Assembly (NCBI RefSeq): GCF_000731985.1
Contig: NZ_JNCS01000001.1
Location: forward strand, 372,001 to 436,000
Direction of reading: 5' to 3'
Origin: Natrinema altunense
Lineage (GTDB): Archaea; Halobacteriota; Halobacteria; Halobacteriales; Natrialbaceae
Length of the DNA: 64,000 bases
Positions 26,714 through 35,716 of this stretch are shown piece after piece. The translations under genes were made by a program, and so were the position numbers. Within the stretch, counting starts at the first letter, position 1. Every line of letters starts with the position of its first letter. The notes beneath the pieces are model-generated. The model made no database searches, was not told the DNA's origin, and worked only from the letters and a program-made list of their open reading frames with translations.

Positions 26714-27910
26714 ATGTACGACGAACTCATTCGGAGCGGCGATCTATCGCTCTCGCGAAAGTCCGTCCTGCCGGGGACCGGCTTCTTCCTGCCCGATACG
26801 CTCGAAGACGACCTCGCGGAGCAACGAACCGAGGCCGCGCTCGAGGGGGCCGAAGCCGCGGTCATCGCCGATCCGGATGCCGACGGGCTGGCCTGTGTCG
26901 CGCTCGTTCGAGAGGCCTACGACGACGTACGAAACGTCCCGGAGCCGGACGAGATCGACGACGACGGCGACGCGACGGACCCGGCCGGCGAACCGCTCGA
27001 GGAGCCCGAGCCGACGCCCCACGGCGTCGCGTTGCTCCCTGCAAGTCCCCACGACGTGGAGGATGCGCTGGCTCGCGTCGCCGAGTACGGCGACGACGGG
27101 ATCGATATCTTCGTGTGCGATCTCGCGCCCGATCGGTACGAGTACGTCGAGGAGGAACTCGCGGCCGCGCTCGAAATCGCCGATCGGCTCGCGTGGTACG
27201 ACCACCACCAGTGGGGCGACGACGTCGCACGGGCGGTCCGGGACACCGGGGTCGACCTCGTGATCGGCGACTCCGACGAGGAGTGTAGCGCCGACGTGGT
27301 CGCCCGCTCGCTCGAGTACGAGTTCGGGCCGATGTACGAGGAACTGGCCGCCGTGACCCGGGACCACGACCTCTGGCTGCGCGAGGACCCGCGCAGCGAC
27401 GACCTCGCGGATTACGCCTACTGGACCGATCCCGCGGAGTACGTCGAGGTCGTCCGCGAGTACGGCGTCGACCTCCCCGCGTGGGTCGAGGAGTACATCG
27501 CCGAGCGCCGCGTCGAGAAGGAGGCGCTCATCGATCAGGCCGTCGGACGCGCCGAACTCCGCGAGATCGGCGGCTACACGGTCGGGATCACCTACGGCCG
27601 CTGTTCGCAAAACGAGGTCGCCGAAGCGATGCGGGAGCGGGGTGCCGACGCTTCGATCATCGTCAAGCCCGCCGGCTCGGCCTCCATTCGCGGGACCGAC
27701 GAGTTCGAACGCTGCCACGAGGTCGCGGGCAAGGTCAACGGCGGCGGCCACCCCAAGGCCGCGGGCTGCAAGCCCGAAATCTACGACGACATGCTCGACT
27801 ACGCGAACCACTGGACGACGCGGGGTGCCGTGACGAAACGCGTCATCCTCGACGCCTTCCGTGATGTCGTTACGGAAGCGGCCGCGGAAGCCGACGACAG
27901 CGCGACCTGA
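26714..27910 (+). CDS. DHH-family phosphoesterase
   Basis: 398 residues. DHH motif I IADPDADGLACVALV (Asp residues about 53-57), motif III WYDHHQWGDD (163-165) and the DHHA1 GGGHPKAAG motif near the C-terminus are all present. The family includes RecJ-type exonucleases and nanoRNases or c-di-AMP phosphodiesterases. The acidic insert between motifs I and II (about residues 75-105) is haloarchaea-specific. The substrate is undetermined. It has its own upstream region of about 170 bases after the USP gene. Confidence 0.85.
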   Translation: MYDELIRSGDLSLSRKSVLPGTGFFLPDTLEDDLAEQRTEAALEGAEAAVIADPDADGLACVALVREAYDDVRNVPEPDEIDDDGDATDPAGEPLEEPEPTPHGVALLPASPHDVEDALARVAEYGDDGIDIFVCDLAPDRYEYVEEELAAALEIADRLAWYDHHQWGDDVARAVRDTGVDLVIGDSDEECSADVVARSLEYEFGPMYEELAAVTRDHDLWLREDPRSDDLADYAYWTDPAEYVEVVREYGVDLPAWVEEYIAERRVEKEALIDQAVGRAELREIGGYTVGITYGRCSQNEVAEAMRERGADASIIVKPAGSASIRGTDEFERCHEVAGKVNGGGHPKAAGCKPEIYDDMLDYANHWTTRGAVTKRVILDAFRDVVTEAAAEADDSAT

Positions 27911-27942
27911 CCGCTGTGAGAGGTTCCCAACTCGACTGAGGG

Positions 27943-28380
27943 CTACCGGTCGGTCTCGTCAGTCACGTTCCACCGATCCGAAAACGCCGTGCCGCACGTA
28001 CACTGGGCGTAGGCGTGGACGACGGCACCGTCGGCGTAGATGCCGCCGACCTCCTCGTTTTGATCCTCGGCGAACGCGAAGACGAACTGCACCGCGTGCT
28101 CCTCGTCGTCCGCCGCGTCCGGGCACTGACCGCCCGCCAGATCGGCCGCGATCTCCCCCTCGTTGCTCATCGCGGACTTGGCGAACTCCATCGCACCGGT
28201 TCCCGTCGCCGCCTGAAAGGCGCTCCGACCGCGCTCGCCGTCGACCACGATCACGATCCCGTCGTCGACGCGATCGCCGAACCGTTCGAGTCGATCGTCC
28301 GAGACGTAGGATTCCGCCAGAAACAGCGCAACGTCCTCGAGGCGGTCACCCGCCAGAAACTCCTCGCGTGGGTTACTCAT
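27943..28380 (-). CDS. DUF5807 family haloarchaeal protein
   Basis: 145 residues from the ATG at 28380 (MSNPREEFLAGDRLED). I recognise the DUF5807 family. A zinc-like pair, CTCGTAF, occurs near the C-terminus, together with another Cys in GGQCPDAADDEEH. It is acidic and soluble, with no known function. A TATA-like ATATTAATTTATG lies near 28515 in the divergent intergenic region. Confidence 0.7.
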   Translation of the reverse strand: MSNPREEFLAGDRLEDVALFLAESYVSDDRLERFGDRVDDGIVIVVDGERGRSAFQAATGTGAMEFAKSAMSNEGEIAADLAGGQCPDAADDEEHAVQFVFAFAEDQNEEVGGIYADGAVVHAYAQCTCGTAFSDRWNVTDETDR

Positions 28381-28677
28381 GGCCACGGATTCATGCTCGA
28401 CGTGGAAAAAGGGCGGTATTCGCGTCGCTCCGCTCGGGTCCGACACCGGACCCACAGGCCCCCGTCTGGTTACAGACATGCCAACGTTTGACATTTGTCG
28501 TTTTCAGCACGAGATATTAATTTATGAAGTCGGCTGACCGTTCGTTTCCCTGCCGCTTAATACGTCTCAGTGACACGGACTCAGTAGTCGTATCTCCGTC
28601 CCGCGCTCGCTCGCCCGTTGGTCGACCACAGCCGGCGGCCGAGGACGACCATCTCACGACCCCACCAGTGATCGTCA

Positions 28678-29178
28678 ATGTATGAAAACAGCCCCGCCGT
28701 CGAATCCGTGCTCGACGAACTCACGAGGAGGCTACTCGCGGACAGTCAGTCGGAACCGACCGATCCCGCCCTCGAGTCGACCGAAGACGAACCGAAAGAC
28801 ATCGAACGGCAACTCGACGAACTCGTAGCGCAGGTCCACGGAGCGTTCCCGGCCGACGACATCCAGTTCGACGAGGCCATGATCAGGGACAACCTGGAAG
28901 AACTCCTCCTGGTGCTCATCGCGCTCCACGGGGAGACCCACGGCAAGGAACTCATCTCGGCGTTGACCTCCCTCTTCGAGACACAGCTCAGCCCAGGGAC
29001 CGTCTATCCGACCCTCCACGAGTTAGAGGACGCGGACGTGCTCTCGATGCACGCCAAGGTTCGAACCAAGGAGTACTCGATCGCAGACGAGGCGTACGTG
29101 CGTGCGACCGTCGAACAGACGATGGTCCAACACCTCGCCTTCGGGCTCTTGCTGTACGCCGTCCTCCCGCGCCTGTAA
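28678..29178 (+). CDS. PadR family transcriptional regulator
   Basis: 166 residues. After an acidic N-terminal extension (1-70) comes a PadR-type winged helix: LIALHGETHGKELISALTSLF, then LSPGTVYPTLHELEDADVLSM and VRTKEYSIADEAY. It ends in a hydrophobic helix (HLAFGLLLYAVLPRL), possibly for dimerisation. The operator is unknown. It is convergent with the following minus-strand gene, with 6 bases between stops. Confidence 0.85.
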   Translation: MYENSPAVESVLDELTRRLLADSQSEPTDPALESTEDEPKDIERQLDELVAQVHGAFPADDIQFDEAMIRDNLEELLLVLIALHGETHGKELISALTSLFETQLSPGTVYPTLHELEDADVLSMHAKVRTKEYSIADEAYVRATVEQTMVQHLAFGLLLYAVLPRL

Positions 29179-29184
29179 CTCGGA

Positions 29185-29622
29185 CTACTCGTCTTCGAGG
29201 CTGTCCGCGATCTCGCTCAGGCTCTCGGTTGGCGGCTCGCGGGCGTCGTAGTAGGTCGTCTCGCCGGGCGACCGGAGGCCATAGAGGAACTCGGGTTCGA
29301 CGATGTCGATCAGGACCGAACCGCCTGCCGGAACGTCGTGGTCGGCGGTCCACTCGGTGAGCCGGTCGGTCCCGCCGCTGGGGTCTCGAGCCAGGTCCGG
29401 CGTGTCGTAGACGCCCGGGATCGACAGGTCGTCGCCGGTCAACGCCCGTTCGACTCGCGCGAACAGTTCCTCGCCGTCGAGGACGACCCGGACGACCTCG
29501 TCGGTCGGGAACGCCTCGCGGTCGTCGGCTGGCACCTCGAGTTTGACGCCTGTCGCCGTCTCCGTACACGTCGACCGGACCGTCTGCACCGAGGGATGGT
29601 CGCTCGCAACTCTGTCTGTCAT
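29185..29622 (-). CDS. Conserved haloarchaeal protein (possibly DUF7112)
   Basis: 145 residues, beta-rich and acidic: VKLEVPADDREAFPTDEVVRV, VLDGEELFARVERALTGDD, IPGVYDTPDLAR, then GSVLIDIVEPEFLYGLRSPGE split across the domain. I associate this pattern with an uncharacterised haloarchaeal family (DUF7112), but not with certainty. It is encoded 27 bases upstream of rps6e on the same strand. Confidence 0.6.
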   Translation of the reverse strand: MTDRVASDHPSVQTVRSTCTETATGVKLEVPADDREAFPTDEVVRVVLDGEELFARVERALTGDDLSIPGVYDTPDLARDPSGGTDRLTEWTADHDVPAGGSVLIDIVEPEFLYGLRSPGETTYYDAREPPTESLSEIADSLEDE

Positions 29623-29649
29623 TGAAAACGAATGAATGCGGGCGGCGAC

Positions 29650-30048
29650 TTACTCGTCGTCGCCGTCGTCGCCGAGCAGTTCGTCGACGTCGGTACTGCC
29701 GCGGTCGACGATCGAGGCGTTGATCTGGGCGACGGCGTCGGATACTTCGCGGCCGCGGACGGTGATCCGGCGTCGCTCGCCGTCACGGGACGGTTTGTAG
29801 CCCGTCTGCTCGTTTTTCATCATGACCTCCTTCAGGTTCGGCCCCGCAACCTCGTCGGTGAGCGGGCGGCCGGCCTCGTCGGAGCCGCCGGTGATCTCGA
29901 GCGTGTAGCCGTCGAGCCCGACCGCGCTCCCGTCGACTTCCTCGCCGATGGACTTCCCGATAAAGCGGTTCGCGTCCTGTTCCTCGGCCTCGAGCTGGTG
30001 GGCCAACCCGGAGTCCGGGTCGCCGACAACGACAGTGAAACTTGCCAT
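29650..30048 (-). CDS. rps6e: 30S ribosomal protein S6e
   Basis: 132 residues from the ATG at 30048. It starts [19 protein letters not shown] and continues with [28 protein letters not shown] and the KKR-like [19 protein letters not shown] segment, the standard archaeal S6e pattern. It is a component of the small ribosomal subunit. Upstream is a 411-base gene-free stretch with several strong hairpins. Confidence 0.95.
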   Translation of the reverse strand: MASFTVVVGDPDSGLAHQLEAEEQDANRFIGKSIGEEVDGSAVGLDGYTLEITGGSDEAGRPLTDEVAGPNLKEVMMKNEQTGYKPSRDGERRRITVRGREVSDAVAQINASIVDRGSTDVDELLGDDGDDE

Positions 30049-30459
30049 GCCCGACGGAAGACGGCCGTCGCTCAAAAGATCATCGATCGCCACCGGAATT
30101 TTGCGCTGCGGTCTAGCCCGCTGTGCGGCAGCTACGCTGCCGTCAGCGGGATGTCCCTCGGCAAACGTTCGATAAAAAGCACCGGAAGACGCGAAGCGTC
30201 TTCCGAACTCTCGTTCACTCCGTTCACGAGACACTCCGCCCTCCGCCGAGCGCTCCGCGCGTACCACATCGGTCGTCGGCCCGCTCGCTCGCCCTACGGG
30301 CTCGCTCGCGGTCGGCTTCGGGCACTCGCCTGCCCTTCCCCGGGTCGGACGGCTCTCGCAGGGCTCGAGCCGTCCTCCCGGCCAGTAAGAATCGATTCGT
30401 TTCGATTCGGCATCCGGTATGCTCGAACAGTCAAGTAGCTACAACGCCTCGGTCGACAC
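30049..30459. other. Gene-free stretch with a series of hairpins
   Basis: No gene is seen. Perfect stems occur at 30126-30142 (CGGCAGC, loop TAC), 30184-30204 (GGAAGACGC, loop GAA, 9 bp) and 30348-30374 (GACGGCTC, loop 11). A weaker stem lies at 30210-30230 (CTCGT). The remainder is CG-rich with CTCGCTCG-like runs. It is flanked by rps6e and the gene at 30460. Confidence 0.7.
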
Positions 30460-30738
30460 GTGTTCATCGATCCCGAGCGACTCGAGGTTCGCCTGCGCGA
30501 GGAGTTCGGCGGGACGACGGACCAATCGCGGGTCGTCGTCCGGCAGGCCGTCGATCTCGCGGACTCGGGCGCGTACGAATCGGACGTCGGGACCGCCCTG
30601 ACCAACGAGATCGTCCTGGAAGAACTGGCCGATGCCCCGGAGGGAACCCCGCCCGAGCGGTGGAACTGGTGGATCGGCTCGCTCGAACTCGCGTACGGCG
30701 GCTACGGCCGGTTCGACATTCGACAGTATCGGAAGTAG
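30460..30738 (+). CDS. Conserved haloarchaeal protein
   Basis: 92 residues from a GTG at 30460 (the protein starts MFIDPERLEVRLREEFGG). Helical acidic segments are followed by WNWWIGSLELAYGGYGRFDI, a Trp/Tyr-rich block that looks conserved in composition. I do not recognise a characterised family. No membrane helix is seen. It precedes the small membrane gene at 30792 by 53 bases. Confidence 0.65.
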   Translation: MFIDPERLEVRLREEFGGTTDQSRVVVRQAVDLADSGAYESDVGTALTNEIVLEELADAPEGTPPERWNWWIGSLELAYGGYGRFDIRQYRK

Positions 30739-30791
30739 CGCCTCGCAACGAAGGGTAACACCGATTGTCCTCCGGACCGTAGGTGATTCCG

Positions 30792-31136
30792 ATGAGCGAA
30801 CTGTCGCGACCCGTCTGGCCGGCGTACCCGTTGTCGGTCCTCGTCGCTGGCCTCGGCCACTGTTATCTCGGCCGGTGGAAACGCGGCGGGATCTGGTTCC
30901 TCTGTTACGGCCTCGCGATCGTGTTCCTGAGCGCGCGAACCGTCTCGGGTGCGCTCAGCCTCGAGGAGCCGTTCGTGGTAACCGCACTGCAGTTCGACGC
31001 CGTGAGCTACGCGGACGTGGCCGTCCCGCTGACGATTCTCCTGGTCTGTCTGCTCGACGTCTATCTCATCGGGGTAGTCGAACGGACCACCCTCCCGCCG
31101 GCCGGCGCGGACGACCGTCGCTCGAACAGTTCCTGA
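30792..31136 (+). CDS. Small membrane protein
   Basis: 114 residues with three hydrophobic segments: the N-terminal LSVLVAGLGHCYLGRWKRGGIWFLCYGLAIVF hairpin (TM2-domain-like Gly-His-Tyr-Leu-Gly-Arg) and VPLTILLVCLLDVYLIGVV. The start could also be 30783 (two codons earlier), but GGTGATT just before 30792 suggests a ribosome-binding site. The function is unknown. Confidence 0.65.
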   Translation: MSELSRPVWPAYPLSVLVAGLGHCYLGRWKRGGIWFLCYGLAIVFLSARTVSGALSLEEPFVVTALQFDAVSYADVAVPLTILLVCLLDVYLIGVVERTTLPPAGADDRRSNSS

Positions 31137-31211
31137 CGTTCCCGCGTCGGCGACGCCAGCTTCGAGTGACGGCCCCGCGTGGTTTTTGTCCCTGTCGACC
31201 GAACGACGAGT

Positions 31212-31628
31212 ATGGGACGTCTCAGTTCCGTCCTGCTCAAAGGGCTCGGCGCGCTCGTCCTCGTGGCCGTCGTGCTGAGCGTCGTCGGCACGATCGTCGG
31301 CATCGCCCTCTCGCTGATCGCGGCCGTCCTCTCGTTGGTCCTGACCCTGGCCGTCCTGTCGGTGATCGCGCTGGCGGCCGTCGGACTGCTCTCGCTGTTC
31401 GGCTCGGACTCGAGCGCCGGGAGCGGCGCGGACACGCCGGCCGAAAACCGCCCCGATCCCGAAGACCGCGTTCGCTCCCGGTACGTCGACGGCGATCTCG
31501 ACGACGAGGCGTTCGAACGGGAACTCGAGCGAGTCCTCGATGCCGAGGACCGATCGACCCGGCCGGGTGTCGACGGGTCGCGGACCGGGAGTCCGGCGGG
31601 CGAGCGGGATCGACTTCGGGATCGGTGA
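31212..31628 (+). CDS. SHOCT-type membrane protein
   Basis: 138 residues. Two hydrophobic helices (about 10-35 and 38-62) are followed by a charged stretch and the SHOCT-like sequence VRSRYVDGDLDDEAFERELERVLD (short C-terminal oligomerisation domain). The role is unknown. It is followed 77 bases later by the beta-CASP nuclease. Confidence 0.7.
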   Translation: MGRLSSVLLKGLGALVLVAVVLSVVGTIVGIALSLIAAVLSLVLTLAVLSVIALAAVGLLSLFGSDSSAGSGADTPAENRPDPEDRVRSRYVDGDLDDEAFERELERVLDAEDRSTRPGVDGSRTGSPAGERDRLRDR

Positions 31629-31705
31629 CGGACCCGCTCCGTCGCGGGCCATGACTGACGACCGGAACCAACGGACGCAAGCCGCTCGAGGGCGAAGTGC
31701 CGGTA

Positions 31706-32944
31706 ATGGACGGACGGTTTCTCGGCGGTGCCGGCGAGATCGGTCGGAGCGCGCTCTGTATCGACGACAAACTCGTGCTCGATTTCGGGATGGACTCGGG
31801 GAATCCGCCGTCGTTTCCGATCGACGACATCGATCCCGAGGCCGTCGTCGTCAGTCACGGTCACCTCGATCACGTCGGCTCGGTGCCGGCGCTGTTGTCC
31901 GGCGATGCGCGCCCCGAGATCAACTGGACGCCGCCGACGTACGACCTCACGATGGTCCTCGCTCGGGACACGCTGAAGCTCCACGGCGGCAGCTACGACT
32001 GCCCGTTCACCGAGGCGGAACTCGCCCGCGTCGCCGAGGTCTCCGAGACCCACGGCTACGAGGAGTCCTTCGAGGCCGCGGGCTACGAGATCACGTTCTT
32101 CGATGCCGGCCACGTCCCCGGCAGCGCCCACGTGCTGGTCGATGACGGCGACACCCGACTGCTCTACACCGGCGACTTCCACACGGAGGACCAGCGGCTG
32201 CTCGCCGGGACGACCGCACGCCCCGACGCCGACGTCGTGGTCTGTGAAAGTACCTACTCGGACGTGACTCGACCGCCCCGCGAGGAGATCGAACGCGAGT
32301 TCGTCGAGAGCCTCCGGACGACGATCTGGGAGGGTGGGACCGTCGTCGTGCCGGCCTTCGGTATCGGCCGTACGCAGGAGGTGCTGTGTCTCTGCGAGGC
32401 GTACGACCTCGAGTGCTACGTCGACGGCATGGGCAAACGCGTCACGGAACTGTTCCTGCGGGAGGCGAACCGCGACTATCTGCGCGATCCGGACCTGTTG
32501 CGTCGGGCGAAGGGCAACGCCCGGTTCGTCGACGGCCGCGACGGCCAGCGAAAACGGATCGCCGAGCAAAACACCGTCATCGTCACCACCAGCGGGATGC
32601 TCCACGGCGGCCCCGCGATGACTTACGTCCCCGCCGTCCGCTCGCATCCGACCAACAAGATCGCCATGACCGGCTACCAGGTCGAGGGAACGCCCGGCCG
32701 GGATCTGCTCGAGACCGGCAGCGCCGAGATCGACGGCCGAATGCTACCAGTCAGCGCGCAGGTCGAACAGTACGACTTCTCCGCGCACGCGGACCGCAAC
32801 GGGCTCCGCGACTTCCTCGCGGCCTACGAGGACGCGCGAATCCTCGTCAATCACGGCGACCGCTGCGAGGCGTTCGCCGCGGAGCTTCGCGACGACGGCG
32901 TCGACGCCGCCGCGCCGGCACTCGGCGAACGCCTCGAGTGGTGA
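31706..32944 (+). CDS. Beta-CASP metallo-nuclease (MBL-fold RNase)
   Basis: 412 residues. The MBL metal site is VSHGHLDHVG (His51, His53, Asp55, His56), with LYTGDFHTED and the C-terminal FSAHADRNGL. Between them lies a beta-CASP insertion (VPAFGIGRTQEVL, VTTSGMLHGGPAM). Archaeal relatives are 5'-3' exoribonucleases or RNA endonucleases (aRNase J/CPSF-type). This one lacks the KH domains of archaeal CPSF, so it is a single-module form. An alternative GTG start lies at 31697. Confidence 0.85.
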   Translation: MDGRFLGGAGEIGRSALCIDDKLVLDFGMDSGNPPSFPIDDIDPEAVVVSHGHLDHVGSVPALLSGDARPEINWTPPTYDLTMVLARDTLKLHGGSYDCPFTEAELARVAEVSETHGYEESFEAAGYEITFFDAGHVPGSAHVLVDDGDTRLLYTGDFHTEDQRLLAGTTARPDADVVVCESTYSDVTRPPREEIEREFVESLRTTIWEGGTVVVPAFGIGRTQEVLCLCEAYDLECYVDGMGKRVTELFLREANRDYLRDPDLLRRAKGNARFVDGRDGQRKRIAEQNTVIVTTSGMLHGGPAMTYVPAVRSHPTNKIAMTGYQVEGTPGRDLLETGSAEIDGRMLPVSAQVEQYDFSAHADRNGLRDFLAAYEDARILVNHGDRCEAFAAELRDDGVDAAAPALGERLEW

Positions 32945-32983
32945 CGAGCGGACGGGTCGGACGCCGGGCCCGGTCCGGCACGT

Positions 32984-34276
32984 TCAATGCCGGCCGTTTT
33001 CACCCGCCGTCGGCGTATCTGCGCCGGTCGAACGGGTTCGATTCCGACCCTCGCTCGGAGTCGGGTCATCGTCACCGGCCGCGTCCGCTTCGGACCCGGA
33101 CTCGGAAATCGAGCCCGGGCGGTCACCGGTGCCGTCGTCGCCGACCGCCGTCGACGGCGGTCGCGGCGGTTCGAAGACGGCCACGAAGTCGTCGCGGCGA
33201 ACGGCGTACACCGCCCGGTCCGGGTCGAAGACGATCGCGGTGTCGACGTCGATGCCGTACGCGACCAGCGCCGCCAGGGAGTCCACGTGCGCGCGCGGTC
33301 CTTGGAGCGCCGCGTCGGGGAGCGGCAGGACCGTGACGACCTCGTCGAACTGCTCGCGGTCGTCGCGGTACGCGAGCCACTCACGGTCGCATCGCGTCGG
33401 TTCCCCGAACCGACGGCGACCGACCGCAAGCGCACCGAGGCCGCCGAGCCCGACCGCAACGAGCACCGGTCCGCCGAGGGTTCGCACGGGGCCAGCAGCG
33501 GGGGACGCGGACACGGTTTCGTATTCCTCGTAGGGCTCGTCGTAGGCGTCGCTCGCTCCGTCCTCGACCCGATAGGTCCCGTCCTCGACGGTGATCGGGA
33601 CCGTGTACTCGTCCGCGACCGACCGCTCCGCGCCGTCGATCGTCCCGTCGATCTCTCGCTCGAGGACGAGGAGGAGTTCCGTCTCCCCGGGACTCGCCCC
33701 GAGGTCGGATTCGATCCGGTCGATTCGTGCCGTGATGGCGGAGACGTTAACGTCGAACGCTGCGGTGACGGATTCGCCCGGCTGGACGGCCGTTTCGTTC
33801 GTCGCCGTGAGCGATTCGCGCTCGTGCCAGTACACGGTCCCGTTGTCGGGATCGACCGACTGATACACCAACTCGACCGTCAGGGAGACGCTAACGTCCG
33901 CGGCGCTGTCGGCCGCGTAGCCTCCGACGAACGTCCCGTCGACCGTCGGACTGACGGCCGAGTAGTACAGCGGTTCGTTCTCGAGTCGCGTCCCCGCCGG
34001 ATAGACCGCAGTCGGTTCGGTGACGGGGGCACCGTGAGAGACGTTCCCCGTGGCGGTCCAGGTCGTCTCGACCTGACGGGTCGTTTCCGTCTCTCCGGTC
34101 GGGGCCGCGTAGGCACCGTAACTCACCCACGCGCCCGCTGCGAGTAGGCAAACCAGGACGACGACGGCCGGCGTTCGATACGTGGCTAGCAGGACGCGGA
34201 GCCGCACCCGACGCTCCGCGTCCGCCCTCGGTCGCCCCTCCGTCTCGTCGTCGGTGTCGGTCGATCGGAATCCCAT
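32984..34276 (-). CDS. DUF5305 membrane protein of the signal-peptidase locus
   Basis: 430 residues. One N-terminal membrane helix (VVVLVCLLAAGAWVSYGAYA) precedes a long extracytoplasmic beta-rich domain (about 60-270, with Asn-x-Ser/Thr sites). A second helix (GPVLVAVGLGGLGALAVG) follows, then a cytoplasmic acidic domain. This matches DUF5305, whose members accompany archaeal SipW-type signal peptidases. It is encoded 38 bases after the signal peptidase gene in the same direction. It may assemble or anchor the exported substrates at the membrane, which is inference. Confidence 0.85.
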   Translation of the reverse strand: MGFRSTDTDDETEGRPRADAERRVRLRVLLATYRTPAVVVLVCLLAAGAWVSYGAYAAPTGETETTRQVETTWTATGNVSHGAPVTEPTAVYPAGTRLENEPLYYSAVSPTVDGTFVGGYAADSAADVSVSLTVELVYQSVDPDNGTVYWHERESLTATNETAVQPGESVTAAFDVNVSAITARIDRIESDLGASPGETELLLVLEREIDGTIDGAERSVADEYTVPITVEDGTYRVEDGASDAYDEPYEEYETVSASPAAGPVRTLGGPVLVAVGLGGLGALAVGRRRFGEPTRCDREWLAYRDDREQFDEVVTVLPLPDAALQGPRAHVDSLAALVAYGIDVDTAIVFDPDRAVYAVRRDDFVAVFEPPRPPSTAVGDDGTGDRPGSISESGSEADAAGDDDPTPSEGRNRTRSTGADTPTAGENGRH

Positions 34277-34314
34277 AGTTCGTTTTTCGATACTTCATGC
34301 TCTGAGACGTGGCC

Positions 34315-35475
34315 TCAGTACAACCGTCGGACGAACGATCGCGCCCCCGTACAGCGACTGCGGACCGCCGCCCGTTTCGAGCGGACGTCACCCGGACCGA
34401 GGAGCCGTCGACTGAGCAGATAGGTCCCGCCTCCGAGCAGCGACACGATCGTCGCGAACGGGAGCCACGGGTGGCACTCGTAGAGCGCGTCGATGACCGG
34501 CGCTGGAAGGACGTACAGGTAGCGATACTCGGTGACGTACGTCGGGTAGTGGCCGGTCTCGTCCGGGGCCGTGATCGAAACCGCAACCGTCGTCTCCCCG
34601 CGTGGCCCGACCGTCGCCCGTTCGGGCTCGAGGCGGACGTTCTCGTCTCCGGACTCGACGTAGGACCGCGTCGGGACGATCCCGCCGTTGGCAATCGAAT
34701 AGGGGACCTCGTCGGTCGTTCCTCGTTCGATCACCAGCGGGCGGTCCGACTCGAACTCCGCGCTGATAACGTCGTAGGACTGGGTCCCCGCCGGGACGAT
34801 CATCGCCGCGGCGGCGGCGAGAACGATCAGCAGTGCGAACCCCACCGCGAGCAGTCGGGGATCGATCCAGCCGTCTCCGGTCCCGCGCCCGTCGCCGATC
34901 CCCCCCGACTCGAGGGAGGGAGAGCGCCGTTCGCGAACCGTTTCGACGGCGTAGAGGACGATCGAGAGCCCGAGGATCGGCAGCGCGAGTGCCGACGCGT
35001 CGCCGGATTCGCTGACGCCGAGTCGGGTTCCGACGCGCTCGATCGTCTCACCTGCCGTCATCACGGTCGTCCCCAGCAGCGGAACCGTCACGACCTCGCC
35101 GTTGACTTGCCAGCCCTCGGCGACGAGCTGGGCGTCCCGGACGTGGGGCTCGCCACTGTCCTGATCGGTAAACGGGTTCGCGTCCCCGCGCGTGACGTAG
35201 CCCTGCGAGGTCTCCTCGACGACCCGATGAGTCGTGAGACCGCCGCCCTGGATGTTCGTCGCCTCGAAGACGATGACGTCGCCCGGCTCGGGATCGTCGG
35301 TCAGTTCGCTGGGGATCGCCACGAACCCGTCACCGGTGTCGATCGTCGGCTCCATGCTCCCCGTTTCAACGAATCCCAACAGGATCGGCTGGCCGAGTAG
35401 CTGCCCGACGACGAGAGCACCGAGGGTAACCAGTACAACTGCCTGGCCCCCTCGTATCACCCCTCGCCGAATCAT
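34315..35475 (-). CDS. SipW/Sec11-type signal peptidase I with extra exported domain
   Basis: 386 residues. A membrane helix (1-35) is followed by ETGSMEPTIDTGDG (catalytic Ser40), THRVVEE (His83, in place of the bacterial Lys) and RGDANP (Asp98). This is the Ser-His-Asp arrangement of archaeal and SipW-like enzymes. After about 115 residues come two further helices around 265-285 and 340-360. They bracket a beta-rich extracellular domain (FESDRPLVIERGTTDEVPYS to YVTEYRYLYV), beyond the usual length of about 200 residues. It is probably the processing enzyme for the three exported proteins nearby. Confidence 0.85.
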   Translation of the reverse strand: MIRRGVIRGGQAVVLVTLGALVVGQLLGQPILLGFVETGSMEPTIDTGDGFVAIPSELTDDPEPGDVIVFEATNIQGGGLTTHRVVEETSQGYVTRGDANPFTDQDSGEPHVRDAQLVAEGWQVNGEVVTVPLLGTTVMTAGETIERVGTRLGVSESGDASALALPILGLSIVLYAVETVRERRSPSLESGGIGDGRGTGDGWIDPRLLAVGFALLIVLAAAAAMIVPAGTQSYDVISAEFESDRPLVIERGTTDEVPYSIANGGIVPTRSYVESGDENVRLEPERATVGPRGETTVAVSITAPDETGHYPTYVTEYRYLYVLPAPVIDALYECHPWLPFATIVSLLGGGTYLLSRRLLGPGDVRSKRAAVRSRCTGARSFVRRLY

Positions 35476-35530
35476 GCCTCGTCTAGTGCACCAATATTAT
35501 ACTACTTATATATTTGTGATAGTTATCATG
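35476..35530 (-). promoter_or_regulatory. Promoter of the signal peptidase/DUF5305 operon
   Basis: An AT-rich block at 35495-35520 reads, on the minus strand, AAATATATAAGTAGTATAAT. It contains two TATA-like elements roughly 20-45 bases before the ATG at 35475. Confidence 0.55.
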
Positions 35531-35716
35531 CTAGGTGGATAGAAGTGCGTCCCTCACAGTTCGAGGCTACCGCCGGTCGGGACCGAACCCGGCCTATCAC
35601 TCCCCGCCACCGATGACTCGAAGTGGGGATACCCGTGGTCGCGTCCGTAAGGGCGTGCGAATCGTCGAAACCGGCTCTCGTTTCTTACCGAGTCAGGAAG
35701 AGAGAGGGACGGCGCG

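Noticed and set aside
29632-30438. A plus-strand open frame opposite rps6e
   Set aside because: It is the antisense of S6e and of the hairpin region, and its composition is a GC3 shadow.
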